Source of the DNA: Cymodocea nodosa
Lineage: Eukaryota; Streptophyta; Magnoliopsida; Alismatales; Cymodoceaceae
Assembly: GCA_036874045.1 (NCBI GenBank)
Contig: CM072336.1
Coordinates: forward strand, 13,139,001 to 13,203,000
DNA length: 64,000 bases
Direction: 5' to 3'
Shown piece after piece: positions 1 to 10,727 of the stretch (position 1 is its first letter; the number at the start of each line of letters is the position of its first letter). The notes beneath the pieces were generated by a model. The model worked only from the letters and a program-made list of their open reading frames with translations, did no database searches and was not told the origin of the DNA. The translations under genes were made by a program, and so were the position numbers.

Positions 1-2
1 GT

Positions 3-440
3 AAGTCTAAAAGAAAAAACACTAGTGTCACTTATCAATTATTAGGAAATTCTTTAGTATCATGGTTTAGCAAAAAGCAAAATTGTGTAGCATTATCTAT
101 AATAGAAGCTGAATATATAGCTACTACACTTTGCTATGCTCAAATCCTATGGATCGGACAGACTTTAAAAGATTTTAACTTAACCTATGAATCAACTAAG
201 ATTTTCTATGATAATAGTTTTACAATAAATTTGTCTAAAAATCCTGTTTTACACTCACGGGCTAAACATATAGAAGTTAGACACCATTTTCTAAGGGATA
301 ATGTGATAAAAGGAAAAATAGTATTAAATTTTGTTCTAACCACAGAACAATTAGTATATTTATTCACAAAACCCCTAGATGAGAATATTTTTTCAAAATT
401 ACGATTCGAACTTGGTATCTGTAAGTTGTGTGATGTTTAA
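3..440 (+). CDS. Ty1/copia RNase H C-terminal region (partial)
   Basis: The frame is open from the window edge to the TAA at 438-440, about 145 codons. It reads as the last part of a copia polyprotein: SWFSKKQNCVALSIIEAEYIA-type RNase H core (near 75-120), then KNPVLHSRAKHIEVRHHFLRD (about 238-300) and a QLVYLFTKPLDEN tail. RNase H removes the RNA strand of the RNA/DNA hybrid during reverse transcription. No stop interrupts it, so this stretch is better preserved than most coding sequence here. The tail matches the end of the copia copy at 15254-15420, so both belong to one family. The remainder of pol lies left of the window. Confidence 0.9.
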   Translation, partial: KSKRKNTSVTYQLLGNSLVSWFSKKQNCVALSIIEAEYIATTLCYAQILWIGQTLKDFNLTYESTKIFYDNSFTINLSKNPVLHSRAKHIEVRHHFLRDNVIKGKIVLNFVLTTEQLVYLFTKPLDENIFSKLRFELGICKLCDV

Positions 441-1613
441 ATTATCTTGTTCATTATATATTTTGGTTTGTTTAAATTAAAAAAAAGGTTGAAATTTAAT
501 TTTCTTTATATTAGAAAAACCCAAAATATCTGTTTTAAAATTATTGTTTAAAGGTAATTAAGAATTTGTGAAATTTTGATTTTTATTGAAGTCAATTTAT
601 TTAAGGAAATATTCAGAAAATGTTACTTAAGGAAAGTTGATTTAATTCAATATAAGTACCAACTATATTTTTGTTACTTATGTATATGCTTTTATAGAGA
701 TTTTAATTGAAAAAATACATAGAAAATATGTATAATTTCTTTTAAGAAAAGTTATTAATATACTATTAAAAAAAAAAGTCTTGCGGTTGCCTCTTATTCA
801 ATTTATTGTTTTATTGTTTGTCTACAATTACTTGAGTAATTAAGTTTGTTGGGGGATCTTAAACCCTAGTCACTTGAACCAACTGGTTTGGAATGTGTTG
901 ATTGAAAACTCATTATATAAGTAATTCAGATACTATTTAAAAAAAAAAAGGTTACCTGTTCTCACTTATCATTGAGTAACTGGTTATCTTTCTCCTAAGT
1001 AAGAGATTGTGATCACGTAAAAAGATGATATTGTGGGAGGTAATAAATTGAAAAAAAAAAGGGGGGGGCAATGTACTCAAGCTTAGTTTATTCTACAAGT
1101 GTTATAACAATTCTGCCATAAACTGTGTATATAATCTTTGTTATTTTTTCATTACTATCTATTCTTTACACATAATGTAATGTATTTATTTTCTTAAGTT
1201 AGATTACTCATTATTGAATTCTTTTAATTTACTTGAAGCTATATCTCTATGAATTTCCTTTTGTAAATTGAATAAAATAAAAGTCAAAAAGTCTAAATTG
1301 TTAAAGCTACTACCTATTGGGGCTTGGCAACTCACTTAAGTTAGCCATTTGCACTAAAATAACAAATCTATTGGGGCTTGACAACCCACTTAAGTTAGCC
1401 ATTTGCACTTAAATGACAAATCTATTAGGGCTTAGCAACCCACTTAAGTAAGCTATTTGGAATTAATGATAAATCTATTAGGGTTTGGCAACTTAATATT
1501 AAGTACGTCATGGTTTCTCTTTACTACATTTATGTAGGGGGAGCAAACAAACAAAGAAAAACAATAGTAAATCTATTCAAGTGAAAATAATCTGGAACTT
1601 ATATTGATAAAAG
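441..1613 (+). other. 3' non-coding region of the left-edge copia element
   Basis: AT-rich sequence with no coding signal. It contains a purine run (about 1052-1068, A-tract then eight G), a 54-bp tandem array (1314-1500) and a GTAGGGGGAGC run near 1535, either purine run being a possible polypurine tract. I could not place the start of a 3' LTR, because no TG boundary here pairs with another LTR in the window. The solo LTR at 1614 interrupts this region. Confidence 0.55.
1314..1500 (+). repeat. 54-bp tandem repeat, about 3.5 copies
   Basis: Units begin with CTATTGGGGCTTGGCAAC or variants at 1314, 1368, 1422 and 1475, giving periods of 54, 54 and 53 bases. Each unit continues with CACTTAAGTTAGCCATTTG. 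The last unit is cut short and diverged. It lies in the 3' untranslated part of the left-edge copia element. Confidence 0.9.
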
Positions 1614-3356
1614 TGTAGGATCGTATGGCTACACAAGAGGGGGGTGAATTGTGTTTTTTAATATTTTTGAATATAATTGAAACTTTAAAACTCAAAAACA
1701 AGTCAAGACATTGTTTTCATAAAATCATTTTTATTCAAGGTTTCAATTACAATATACAATTCAATTCTCCTTAGAAATTGTAGATGCAATTATATATCGA
1801 TACCATGTTTCATCTATACAATTTCATAACTACAAACAGAGAAAACTAATTTGCGGAATTTAAAATATTTCTCCCTGTTTGAGATCTTTCTTCTTCTTCT
1901 TCAGCAATTCTTCAGTGATGAATATCTTGTCTTTTTATGCTTCACCGAATTTTCTTTCTTCTAATACTTCAAATCTTCAATGACGTAAATCTTACCTTTT
2001 TATGCTTCACTGAATTTTCTTCCACTTGAGAGATTTTCCTTGAAGAGGTGTTTTTGATCCCTGAAAAGATTTTTCTTTTGGTGTGTAGGGATAGTTTGAT
2101 CCTTGAAAAGATTTTTCATTTTGTGTGCAAGGATAGTTTGATCCTTGAAAAGATTTTTCGTTTTGTGTGTAAGGATGGTTTGATCAATGAGAACTCTATG
2201 CCTTTTATACTGTATCTTCATTTCATACATATCCTCCACGTTTAATCACTACCAGTTTTCCACTTCTCCACGTCTTTTCTTTTTCCTTCATCGAAACACA
2301 CACATTTTGACCCACGTTTATATTTAAAATTTTCTTTAATCATCAATCTTGGATCTCTGAAAAATTTCCTACAAAATAAACTTTCTCGTCCAAAATTTTT
2401 TCATTAGTGTAATAAGAAGTCGTTACTTTAATGTTAACTAAATGAGTAACACAAGTAGATATTAACTTAACGTTTTTAACTTAACTAGTTCCTCATGTGC
2501 CATTTCACGTGACAAGTACTGTAGCTAACTCAACGAACTAACTCCGTGGTGTTATGGATAACTCAACGAACCAGCTTAACCTTTCTTTCAGAAGGTTAAA
2601 CGCTAACTCACCGAAAATAGTTTAAGATTCGGATAGTTATAGTTGTAAGTCTTCGAAAAACCCTTTTTACCATAAAACTAGTGAGACACGTGTCGTGACC
2701 TGAAACCATGACTTAAGTTACCTTTCAGATAGTTACAGTTGTAAGTCTCTCAAAAACTCTAACTCACCGATTCAACAATAAACAAATGTTTTTATAATAA
2801 GAATTTTACCACATGCAAAAATAACAACTTAAGTTTATAACGCTAACCTAACGCATTGCCTTAGTGTTCAATATAGCAACTCAATGCATTTAGTTATGCT
2901 AACTTAATGAGTTAAACATGTGCACCTCACATGATACAATATAACATTCGTAACTTATAATTTCACCATGTGTATAGCACTAACTTAACGAGTTCGTCTC
3001 TTCTTTTACTCACTAACTTAACGAGTTCTCACGTGACCTCTATACAAATAATACTCTAACTTAACGAGTTGTCTAAACGTGCACTGTTCATGATACAAAA
3101 GATATAACTTTAAAACATATCATGCTTTTCAATAAAAACACACGTTAACTTAACGTTTAGTTAAATGAGAAATTAATGCAATGAAACGATTAGTTATTAA
3201 CTTAGTATAATTTCAGATCCAATATAGACAAGTATTTATGTCAGTAAGCTTTTTCTGTATTAATTGATGATTTTCATTTCTTTTCACAAGCAATAGTAAT
3301 TGAGCAAATATGATTATTTTCATTCAGCACACATCATCAAAACAAAATACTCAACA
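1614..3356 (-). mobile_element. Solo LTR of a SIRE-type copia element
   Basis: On the minus strand it starts TGTTGAGTATTTTG and ends CGATCCTACA, so it has TG...CA ends. The 5-base target duplication AAAAG is perfect: 1609-1613 and 3357-3361. There is no primer site or polypurine tract at either side, so this is a solo LTR left by LTR-LTR recombination. It is 1743 bases long. Full or partial relatives lie at 16164-17716 (minus) and 59657-61415 (plus). The body is dense in AACTTAACGAGTT and AACTCAACGAACT motifs and holds a block shared with Athila LTRs (about 2838-2945). Confidence 0.93.
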
Positions 3357-3361
3357 AAAAG

Positions 3362-3773
3362 TTAGACCCATTTAGTTAATTTAATATACAGTTATGCATT
3401 TCACTTGATATCTGTCATTTCATCTCACATTTAGATAAATAATCATCTGAGTTTTTTGTATAATTATGTTTTACTTTCCAACAAACTTGAATAGTTAGGT
3501 TTTTATTAGAGTTTCTATTTTAAAATTCTTATATTATCTTTTTAAGAAACTCAAACAGTTATGCTTAAGTCTTTGACTTTTCAGCATATCCGTTTGAGAA
3601 ACTCAAATAGTTAACATAGTATTATTATCTTTTTATGAAAGACTTAAAATATAATAGTAAATATTCTAGTTTATCGTATAGTTATGTGTTTCAATGCCCA
3701 TAAAACTTGAATAGTTATCATAAGTCTTCGAGTTTCTCACTTTTTACTTAGCGAGTAGTATTTTCCTTATATG
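3362..3773. other. Unassigned AT-rich repeat remnant
   Basis: No coding signal. It contains repeated words such as AAACTCAAATAGTTA and AAACTTGAATAGTTATCATAAG, which resemble (in reverse complement) the motif array of the copia LTR at 22664-23530. It is probably LTR debris of the copia element that hosts the solo LTR. The family is not certain. Confidence 0.4.
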
Positions 3774-3778
3774 AATAG

Positions 3779-6043
3779 TGTTTGGGTTTTCCCAGCACTA
3801 CACTAGAAAAACTTGGATTTGTTACTTCTATTTTTACTTAGTTAATTTATCTTTATTCCTATTCTTTCTTTTAGAAGTAAACAAACAACCTTTAATACAA
3901 TTTAGATATTAATTCCAATTTGTATTTTAACTGCAAGTGCATAGTGTCTATTGTATCAATGTGCAAGTACAGGTCGATTTCACAGGGAATTGCTGAAGAA
4001 CTTGAGAACTGTTCATTTGTTAAAAATCAAATTTATATATTCAATAAGCTCTCCGTTGAATTACAGTTAACTCAACGTACTAAGTTCGTTGAGTTATTGA
4101 TAACTCAACAGACTAACCTCGTGGACTTAAGTTAACTCCACGAGCCTGTCTTTTCTTTTTAATACTTCTATTTACAGAGGAATTCGGCCAACCATTGGGT
4201 GATTCCACAGATTGTAAATAACATCAATTAAGCTCTTTAATGTTAGTTAACATTGGATTTATCATCAAGCAATACTAACATTCAGATAATTCAAACAGTA
4301 ACCATTAAAATCTTTAAGTCTTTTGAACGAACCAATTTCAGTAAACTGTAAAATTAAAATAAACATAAAACAATCACAACACTGACAAAGATAACATTAA
4401 TCATGATACAACACAAACAATACAACACTCAAATACAACATACAAACATAGATAAATTGTTTTTGGTATTTTTGTTTTAATATGAACATGGAAATGGGCG
4501 AAAGGTGAAATGTAAAGTAATCTCACTTGACAGTAAATACTTCCAACACTACTTGCAACGCGATTACATCACTGAAAATTAAACCACTTACAATCCTGTC
4601 TCCTCTCCCTATAGAATCATGAGTCTAGAATTGCAAGTTGATCTCCTCTTCAGCATACAGGCATCAACCCAAAGCCAAGGCTAAAAGCTTTACGATCTCC
4701 TGAAATATGAGTTGGCGCTTGGTGAAAATGGCTTCCCTTCCCGTGATGTGATCACTCCTCACAATGGTTGTTAGGCACTATGTTTGGCTCGGAATCGACC
4801 CAACATCAAGAAAGTATTCTCACAGACCTCCGATGGTTGGTGATTGTGGTGGTGATGATGGTGGTGATGATGGTTGTTGGTGTGGAACTTTAGAGGATTG
4901 CGATGCCGATCCTCCTCTACACACACTGTCCGCCCATCGATCACACACTCTTCTTTTTTCTTCTTCTCTTTTATATTTCTTTAGTAGTAACTGCTTCTGC
5001 TTGAATGGTCGGTTGGATTTCCTTCATTTATATCAACGGCGATGCTTTCTTCTCCTGCGCGATACGTGCAAACGTGGTTTTTTTCTCTTCCAACTGTCTG
5101 TTCCTGCAACCACTACAGTGGCATATTAGAAAATATAAAGAAATAAGCTGCTAACATAATGCGTTACCTTAGTGTATATTCATGTAACTCAACGCATACA
5201 GTTATTCTAACTTAACGAGTTAAACATGTGCATCTCACGTGATATACTAAAGCATTTAAATTCAACACGTGCATAAATTTAATTATCCGATGCTCAGATG
5301 CATTTCGGATACTTATAAACTTAACTATCCGATGCTTAGATGCATTTCAGATAGTTACAAATAACTCACCGATATATAACTTAAGTAAATCTACCAGATC
5401 TAGACACGTGTCAGCAACAGTTTAATCATAAAATAACATTTCGGAGAGTTACATGTCTAACCATCCGATGCTCAGATGCATTTCAGATGGTTACAGCTAA
5501 CTCACCGAAAATCCACTTAAATCACTTTACTAGAACATGACACGTGTCCTTAGCTATTTTATAAATAAAAAGAGATTTCAGAGAGTTACAGAGATAACTA
5601 TCCGATTCCCAACTGCAATTTCGGATAGTTATAGATAACTCACCGAAAGTTCACTTAAGTCATTCATTATGGTTTCGACATGTGTACTTCAGGAAATAAT
5701 AAAATATTCTCTCAAAACATAACTGTTCGGCAATTTAAACATAACTATCCGATACATATTCGGTCTGTTAAACATAACTGTCCGAATTTGCTCGGTATGT
5801 TAAACATAACTGTCCGAAATATCAGAAAATTCGGATATTTAAGAATTTCACAGCCTGCAACTTACCGACAGTTCATAAATGTACTAAATTAACATTAATT
5901 CCCCCAAATTAAGCAAATTCTTCAATTAAAGCATATAATAATGCAATTATAACATAATGGCTTAATTCTTATATGATAAGCTAAATATTATGTAATTAAC
6001 CATCATTTAACCGTTAATAATATGCACTTTTTCATTCTAAACA
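3779..6043 (-). mobile_element. Athila-type LTR, 3' LTR of element A
   Basis: On the minus strand it runs from TGTTTAGAATG (ending at 6043) to CCCAAACA (at 3779), giving TGTTT/AAACA terminal repeats. To its right (6044 onward) is the polypurine tract, so it is the 3' LTR of a minus-strand element. It is 2265 bases long. It carries clustered AACTATCCGA, CTCACCGAAA and ACTCAACGGAC motifs, several CACGTG boxes and a (GGT/GAT)n stretch near 4840-4877. The five bases outside it are AATAG (3774-3778); no matching copy was found at the far end. Confidence 0.88.
4968..4975 (-). promoter_or_regulatory. Putative TATA box of Athila LTR (element A)
   Basis: The minus strand reads TATAAAAG in the context AAATATAAAAGAAG. 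The same word sits at the equivalent place in the LTRs near 11318, 22030, 23865, 30111, 45558 and 55600. Its conservation and position roughly mid-LTR fit the element's own promoter. This is an inference from motif and position only. Confidence 0.5.
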
Positions 6044-6081
6044 CTTCCCCCATACCTAAATTTTGCTAGTCCCTTAGCAAA
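6044..6081 (-). other. Polypurine tract with upstream 7-bp-stem hairpin
   Basis: Directly next to the LTR, the minus strand reads GTATGGGGGAAG, the expected primer for plus-strand DNA synthesis. Just upstream in element sense is a perfect inverted repeat: TTTGCTA (6062-6068), six-base loop, TAGCAAA (6075-6081). The same hairpin and tract occur at 31166-31203 and 54751-54788. Confidence 0.85.
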
Positions 6082-7546
6082 CTAAGATCTAATTAATTGG
6101 TCTTTAAAAGTGCTAGAATTAATTCTTCCCCTTTGTTTTTCTTCTGTTTAACATAAAAATATATTCTGTATGTTTCAGTAATTAACCTGCAAATATACTT
6201 AGAATATATGTAAATTACATACAAAGTATATCATCATCACATAGGTGTTAATTATATTATCGTTTGTTCTTCTTTTCATCATCTGTCATCCTGAATTTTC
6301 CAATAAGATTTCTAGAAGAAATTTCAATAACATACGAATCAAAGTACAATCCAATTCAATTTGATTAAGACAAGTAGAATAAAGAATTGTATCTCCATTA
6401 AACAACTTCAAAAGTTAATTCCAGATTCATATTTCAGCAATTCTAGATAATAGAAAATATACTCGATTCATAAGATATCTGTATTTCACAAAACACTTGT
6501 ATCTTTTCACATATGTATATTATATATATATATATATATATATTTTCATATTTTAAAAGTTAATTTGACAAGCTTGAATCATACAAGAGCTTTCTAATGT
6601 ACCCATGTAACGAGCTTTCAATCAACAATCCCAGATCTGATCAGGATCTTAGGTTGCCAGATTTCAAGAGTGCTTGTTCAGGTCAACAATCCTTACATAC
6701 CTATCTGCTCAAGTACAAAAAGCTCGTGATCAAACAAGTCAATAAACTCTCAGAATTTTCCCTTCTTTTTTTTTCATTTTTTTTTTCAAATACAACTACA
6801 AACACAAAACAAAACATTAATCACATACTATATATGTATGTATTTCATTAATATAGATGTAGTAAAACACCAATCTCATATAGTTCTGCTTCTATCATTT
6901 ACTGAAAATATGAATCCATAACAATAAGCTCATACTTTTTCTGTAGTTTAATAAGGTCTACACATAAATCATTCTACAAGTTCAATCAGTCAAATTAAAT
7001 GTATCTTTAATTATATGTGTTTCATTTAATCTAGAATTCACATCTCAACTCTTTCAGGACTTCAGATAATTTACTGATTTTTCATTAAGCATTCTGATTT
7101 CATTTTAAAATCGTGAAACTGTTAAACTCATGAAATTCAGAAAAAACATAAGATACTATATCTAGATTTGCATAAATAGTAAATTCAATAGCATCTTATA
7201 TAGCCTTCTAAATATAACATTCAAGCAGTTTATAAAAATTTTACAGTCTCATTTATCGTGTAATTACAGTAAGTTCATAAAAATTTTCAATTTCCTCAAA
7301 ACTTTGCAGTACCATTTTAATTTCTTTAATTAACAAACTTATATGGCTGTTACTTTAATTACCTCCCCCCCATACCTACATTTTGCATTGTCCTCAATGT
7401 AAAAGATTTGACAATAAGTACAGTAATTGTAGCAGGCATGAATACAGTTTTGCTTGATTTAAAATTCAGGATGAGTAATTAGTTACATACCTTGTTTCAT
7501 TTGTATCTCCTTCTGCATATTTTGATTTTTGATTCTGAAAAATTTT
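6082..7546 (-). other. Athila element A 3' untranslated region
   Basis: No coding signal. It is collinear with 31204-32680 of element E. It holds a (TA)n microsatellite near 6520-6542, which is a poly-T run at the same place in E. At 7361-7401 the minus strand carries ATTGAGGACAATGCAAAATG followed by a G-rich purine run, a motif known from Athila-type elements and probably a second polypurine tract. Confidence 0.75.
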
Positions 7547-7879
7547 TCATTCATAGATAAAAGCAAAATATAAAATAAAATAACATTTAATAGATATTAA
7601 TAAATCAGTGTCTTTTAAAGAAAAAGGGATATATCTAAGTTTAATAGCATCTATACTCATGTTCGGCATTTTCATCATTTGACAAACTTTATTAAATTCT
7701 CTAAGGAAATAATATGCATCCTCTCTTTCTAATCCATGAAAATGTGGCAATTGACTAATATAATTAGATTTCAATTCAAACCTATCTCCCTCAAAGTTTG
7801 GCAATCGAATACATGAAGGTTCATCAACTAATTCAGGATATAGAATCTCTCCTAATGGTTTTTCTACTGGAGTAGTCAT
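7547..7879 (-). pseudogene. Truncated Athila gag capsid gene (element A)
   Basis: The ATG at 7879 opens a frame with the capsid start seen in the copies at 35405 and 50650: FELKSNYISQLPHFHGLERE and FLREFNKVCQMMK, the capsid core of Athila gag that forms the particle shell. After SFSLKD the homology stops and the reading runs into 3' untranslated sequence. The break lies at the 7-base word GTGTCTT, which also sits at both edges of the missing segment in element E (near 32683 and 35132). About 2.4 kb is gone: the rest of capsid and the whole F-box gene. Confidence 0.85.
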
Positions 7880-8990
7880 CTCTACGTTCTCTTTTAAAGA
7901 AAGGTTAGCTACACCCTAAAGAATTTCGTTAAAGTTCAATTCAGAAAATTTTTCAGTACTTCTCTACAATGAAAATTCCTGGGTAGGTGTTCTTACTAAT
8001 CGTTTAGTGCTTAGAGAACAAGTCCATGTGCTCATAAATAAATAACAGAAGATTAATTACATACTAGTCTGAAGCTTTCCATTCCATAAATATTTGTTGT
8101 TGGATGAAGTTGAATCAGTTGCTTCTCCTTCCAGTTCCTCCAACACATTCTCCTTTCTTTTAAAAGTGCTGGTAACTCGTAGATAACATTCTGTTTTATA
8201 TATATACTGCACATCCATAAAGTGAATAAATCTTGTTGCAAGAACGTGGCTTGCAACGTGCATCGTGGTTCCTGTTTTTATGGGTACGCGTACCACTACT
8301 AATTTCAAATTTTGGTAACTACTAAATCGACGAAGTTTCGTTCGTGGTTAAAAGAACAACCGTTCTGCTTAATCCATGAACTAACCTCGTTGAGTTATAG
8401 ATAATTCAATAGAATACAGTCAGTTACTATTGCTAACTCCACGGACTAACTTCATTGAGTTACAGATAACTCAACAGAGTGACCTTATATTATATTACTG
8501 ATCTCGTGGAGTTACGGTTAATTCAACGGACTTACTTCATTGAGATAACACTTAGCAACTTCTAAGTTTTACTCTCATAAGTTTCTCTCTATTTTTTTTC
8601 TTTGTTTATTTTGCTAACTGAAATAAAGTTAAATCTATGTCATTAATGCATCATTCTAATCAAAATACGTTTAAATCTAAACATTATATAAGGATTTAAC
8701 TTGTAGGTCATCTTATGTTATGCAGAATTTACATTTTACCTTACAACATGCAGAATTTTTAAGCAATTATCCTGTCATTCAGCAAATTGTAAATTTGTTA
8801 CATATGCATTCATAAAGTTCCACAAATTACATAATATTCAATAAATTCCATTCATTTCACATCCAAAACATGTATGAAAATTGCATTTGAAAAGTTTACA
8901 TTCATTAATATGAATCAATTACATTACAAGTACATCATACAATTTCATACAATTTTACACAAGTAGACGAACAATACAATTTAATCTCTA
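7880..8990 (-). other. Spacer between transposon-protein ORF and gag (element A)
   Basis: No convincing gene. Small frames at 8053-8308 match equally AT-rich sequence in the other copies and show no family signature. The part at about 8377-8545 is packed with GTTGAGTTA and AACTCAACGGACT words, matching the spacers at 35905-35995 and 49972-50155. Confidence 0.6.
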
Positions 8991-10727
8991 TGCCTAAGTT
9001 CATCTATTTCCTTCTGGAGTTTTTCTAATTGAAGTTCTAATTGATTAATCCTCTCTACAGCTCCTATAATTCCTCTAGAAGGTACAACTAGTTCTGCAGC
9101 TACAAAATTTCTATATTCTTTCACTGAAATGGTTCTTGATTTGATCCTTTTTTATGTCCATTTCGTGAAATCAATACAGTCCACCATCAGCAGTGGAATC
9201 AAATCTCCATAAAATAATTTCTTCTTCACTATTTTTAGCTTGGAGATAAAAACTGCAGACCAATTTATTTGGATCTTATTTACAATTGCATATGTGGCCC
9301 ATTTGACAAATTGACTTAATTCTATGTCATGGCCCTGTCGTTGATAGACATTCTTAATCAGAATGTTAGCTACTAGGTGTGCTTTACCATTTAAATGCTT
9401 CAATCTGTTTAATAATGGCACGCTAGGATTGATAGCTAAACAATCCTTAATTTGCTGTTTAGTCCATTCAACTGTAGTATCTTCCAAAATTGTTATTCCT
9501 TCATTCTTTAAACCAAAAATGTTGTGGAGAAGCTCTGGTGTTATCTGTACATCAGCTTCCTCCATGTTTGAAATTAATCTTCTTTCTCCTTTTCTTAAAT
9601 TTTCATAAAAACAAGGCACTAAATTCTCATATACTACATGCCCCCTTTCTTGTGAAATGAATTGCAGTAGACCTTGGAATTCAAATAAATCTTTGATTTC
9701 TTGCATTCCATTCCAATTTACTGGTCTACCATAAATAATGTCGTAACCCCTTATTTATTGGTATTTGGTATAAGCTTCCTGACTACAAAAATGTACTTCA
9801 TTCAAAATTATTGTTTCAGTCGGGTCAGGAAGATGACTTTGTTGCTTTAGAGGGGTTTGCTCTTGCTTTTCCTCTTCTATAGGCTACATTTGAATATTTT
9901 CTACAGATTCCTAAATTTCTGTTTCTATTTGTGGTGGTGAGCTAACAGAACTCTCCACTCTGTCTTGAATTCTCTCCATACTTTTGCTGAAGGGTTTCTT
10001 GTTCTTCAGTGGAATCTGTAAAATTATTTTTGTCCAAATGGCTTCTTTCAGCCTCTTCATTTTCTGCTCTTTCTTTTTCCTCCTAACTACCAATCTGTTC
10101 TATTACTGTTCTTTCTGATTCTGTAACAGATTGGGATGGAGTCACAGGCAATTCAGTTTCTACCCTAATTTCTGTTTTTTCTTGTACAGGCTGTAGACTA
10201 ATTTCAGCCTGATTTTCTTCTTTTCTTTGCTCATGTTGCTGCAGCTCTTGCTCCTCCTCAGAATCAGATAGTAAGTTAATAAAAATCTGCTCCATAGGCC
10301 CTGTAAAAATTGGTACTTCAAATTTAATTTCCTCATATTCAGACACTTTTTCTTTTCCTTTATTTTTTCTGATTAGTTGTGCTTGTTCTTCCTCTTCATC
10401 TTCTGAAATTAAATCTACAAAACTAGGCTCTGTAGGCCTTCGAGCCACAGGTACTGGCTCTTCCTGTTTTACTTTTTCTATAATTACTAGTCTCGAAGGA
10501 CCAGCTTCATCTCCTTTTGCAGCAGGTTTGGCAGTAGCTTCTTGATGTTGTTCCACTTTGATTTTATATTGGGCTTTCAACTTTTCTGCAGCCCTCTTTT
10601 TGTAAAGTGCATCAAACACTAGGTGTGCTTTAGCCACTGCCAAATCTTCTGATTCTCCTTGGTTTTTTTTCCAACTTGAACCAGTGCTTGAAATTCCTTT
10701 AATTCTTCTTCATTTGAAGGCCCCATA
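8991..10727 (-). pseudogene. Plant-transposon-protein-like ORF (element A, truncated)
   Basis: This copy matches the ORF at 36421-38649. From the N-terminal side it has a glutamate- and glutamine-rich linker (EPSFVDLISEDEEEE near 10430-10400), then a globular region with EIKDLFEFQGLLQFIS, FGLKNEG, NILIKNVYQRQGH and KIQINW. The C-terminal coiled coil (INQLE-LQLEKLQKE-like) ends at the stop at 8991-8993. It resembles the 'putative plant transposon protein' family (Transposase_32-like) seen in retrotransposon third ORFs; its function is unknown. It is broken by frame changes near 10090 and 9710, and its N-terminus is lost at the junction with the LTR fragment at 10728. Confidence 0.75.

Noticed and set aside
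1310-1500. CRISPR-like array
   Set aside because: Units are joined head to tail without unique spacers, and the context is a plant retroelement.
2000-2245. Repeated short peptide frames (DQTILAHKTKNLFKDQTI-like)
   Set aside because: They arise from a short direct repeat in the copia LTR near its promoter region and occur on both strands; no evidence of a gene.
4764-5129. Open frame in an Athila LTR (WLGIDPTSRKYSHRPP...), repeated near 11069, 21787, 29844, 45284 and 55893
   Set aside because: It lies on the antisense strand of the LTR, differs in length and end in every copy, and has no family signature. It recurs because the LTR recurs.
7880-8310. Frames at 8053-8308 as possible small genes
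   Set aside because: The matching region in element E (35600-35800) and in H2 does not keep the frame; it is spacer.
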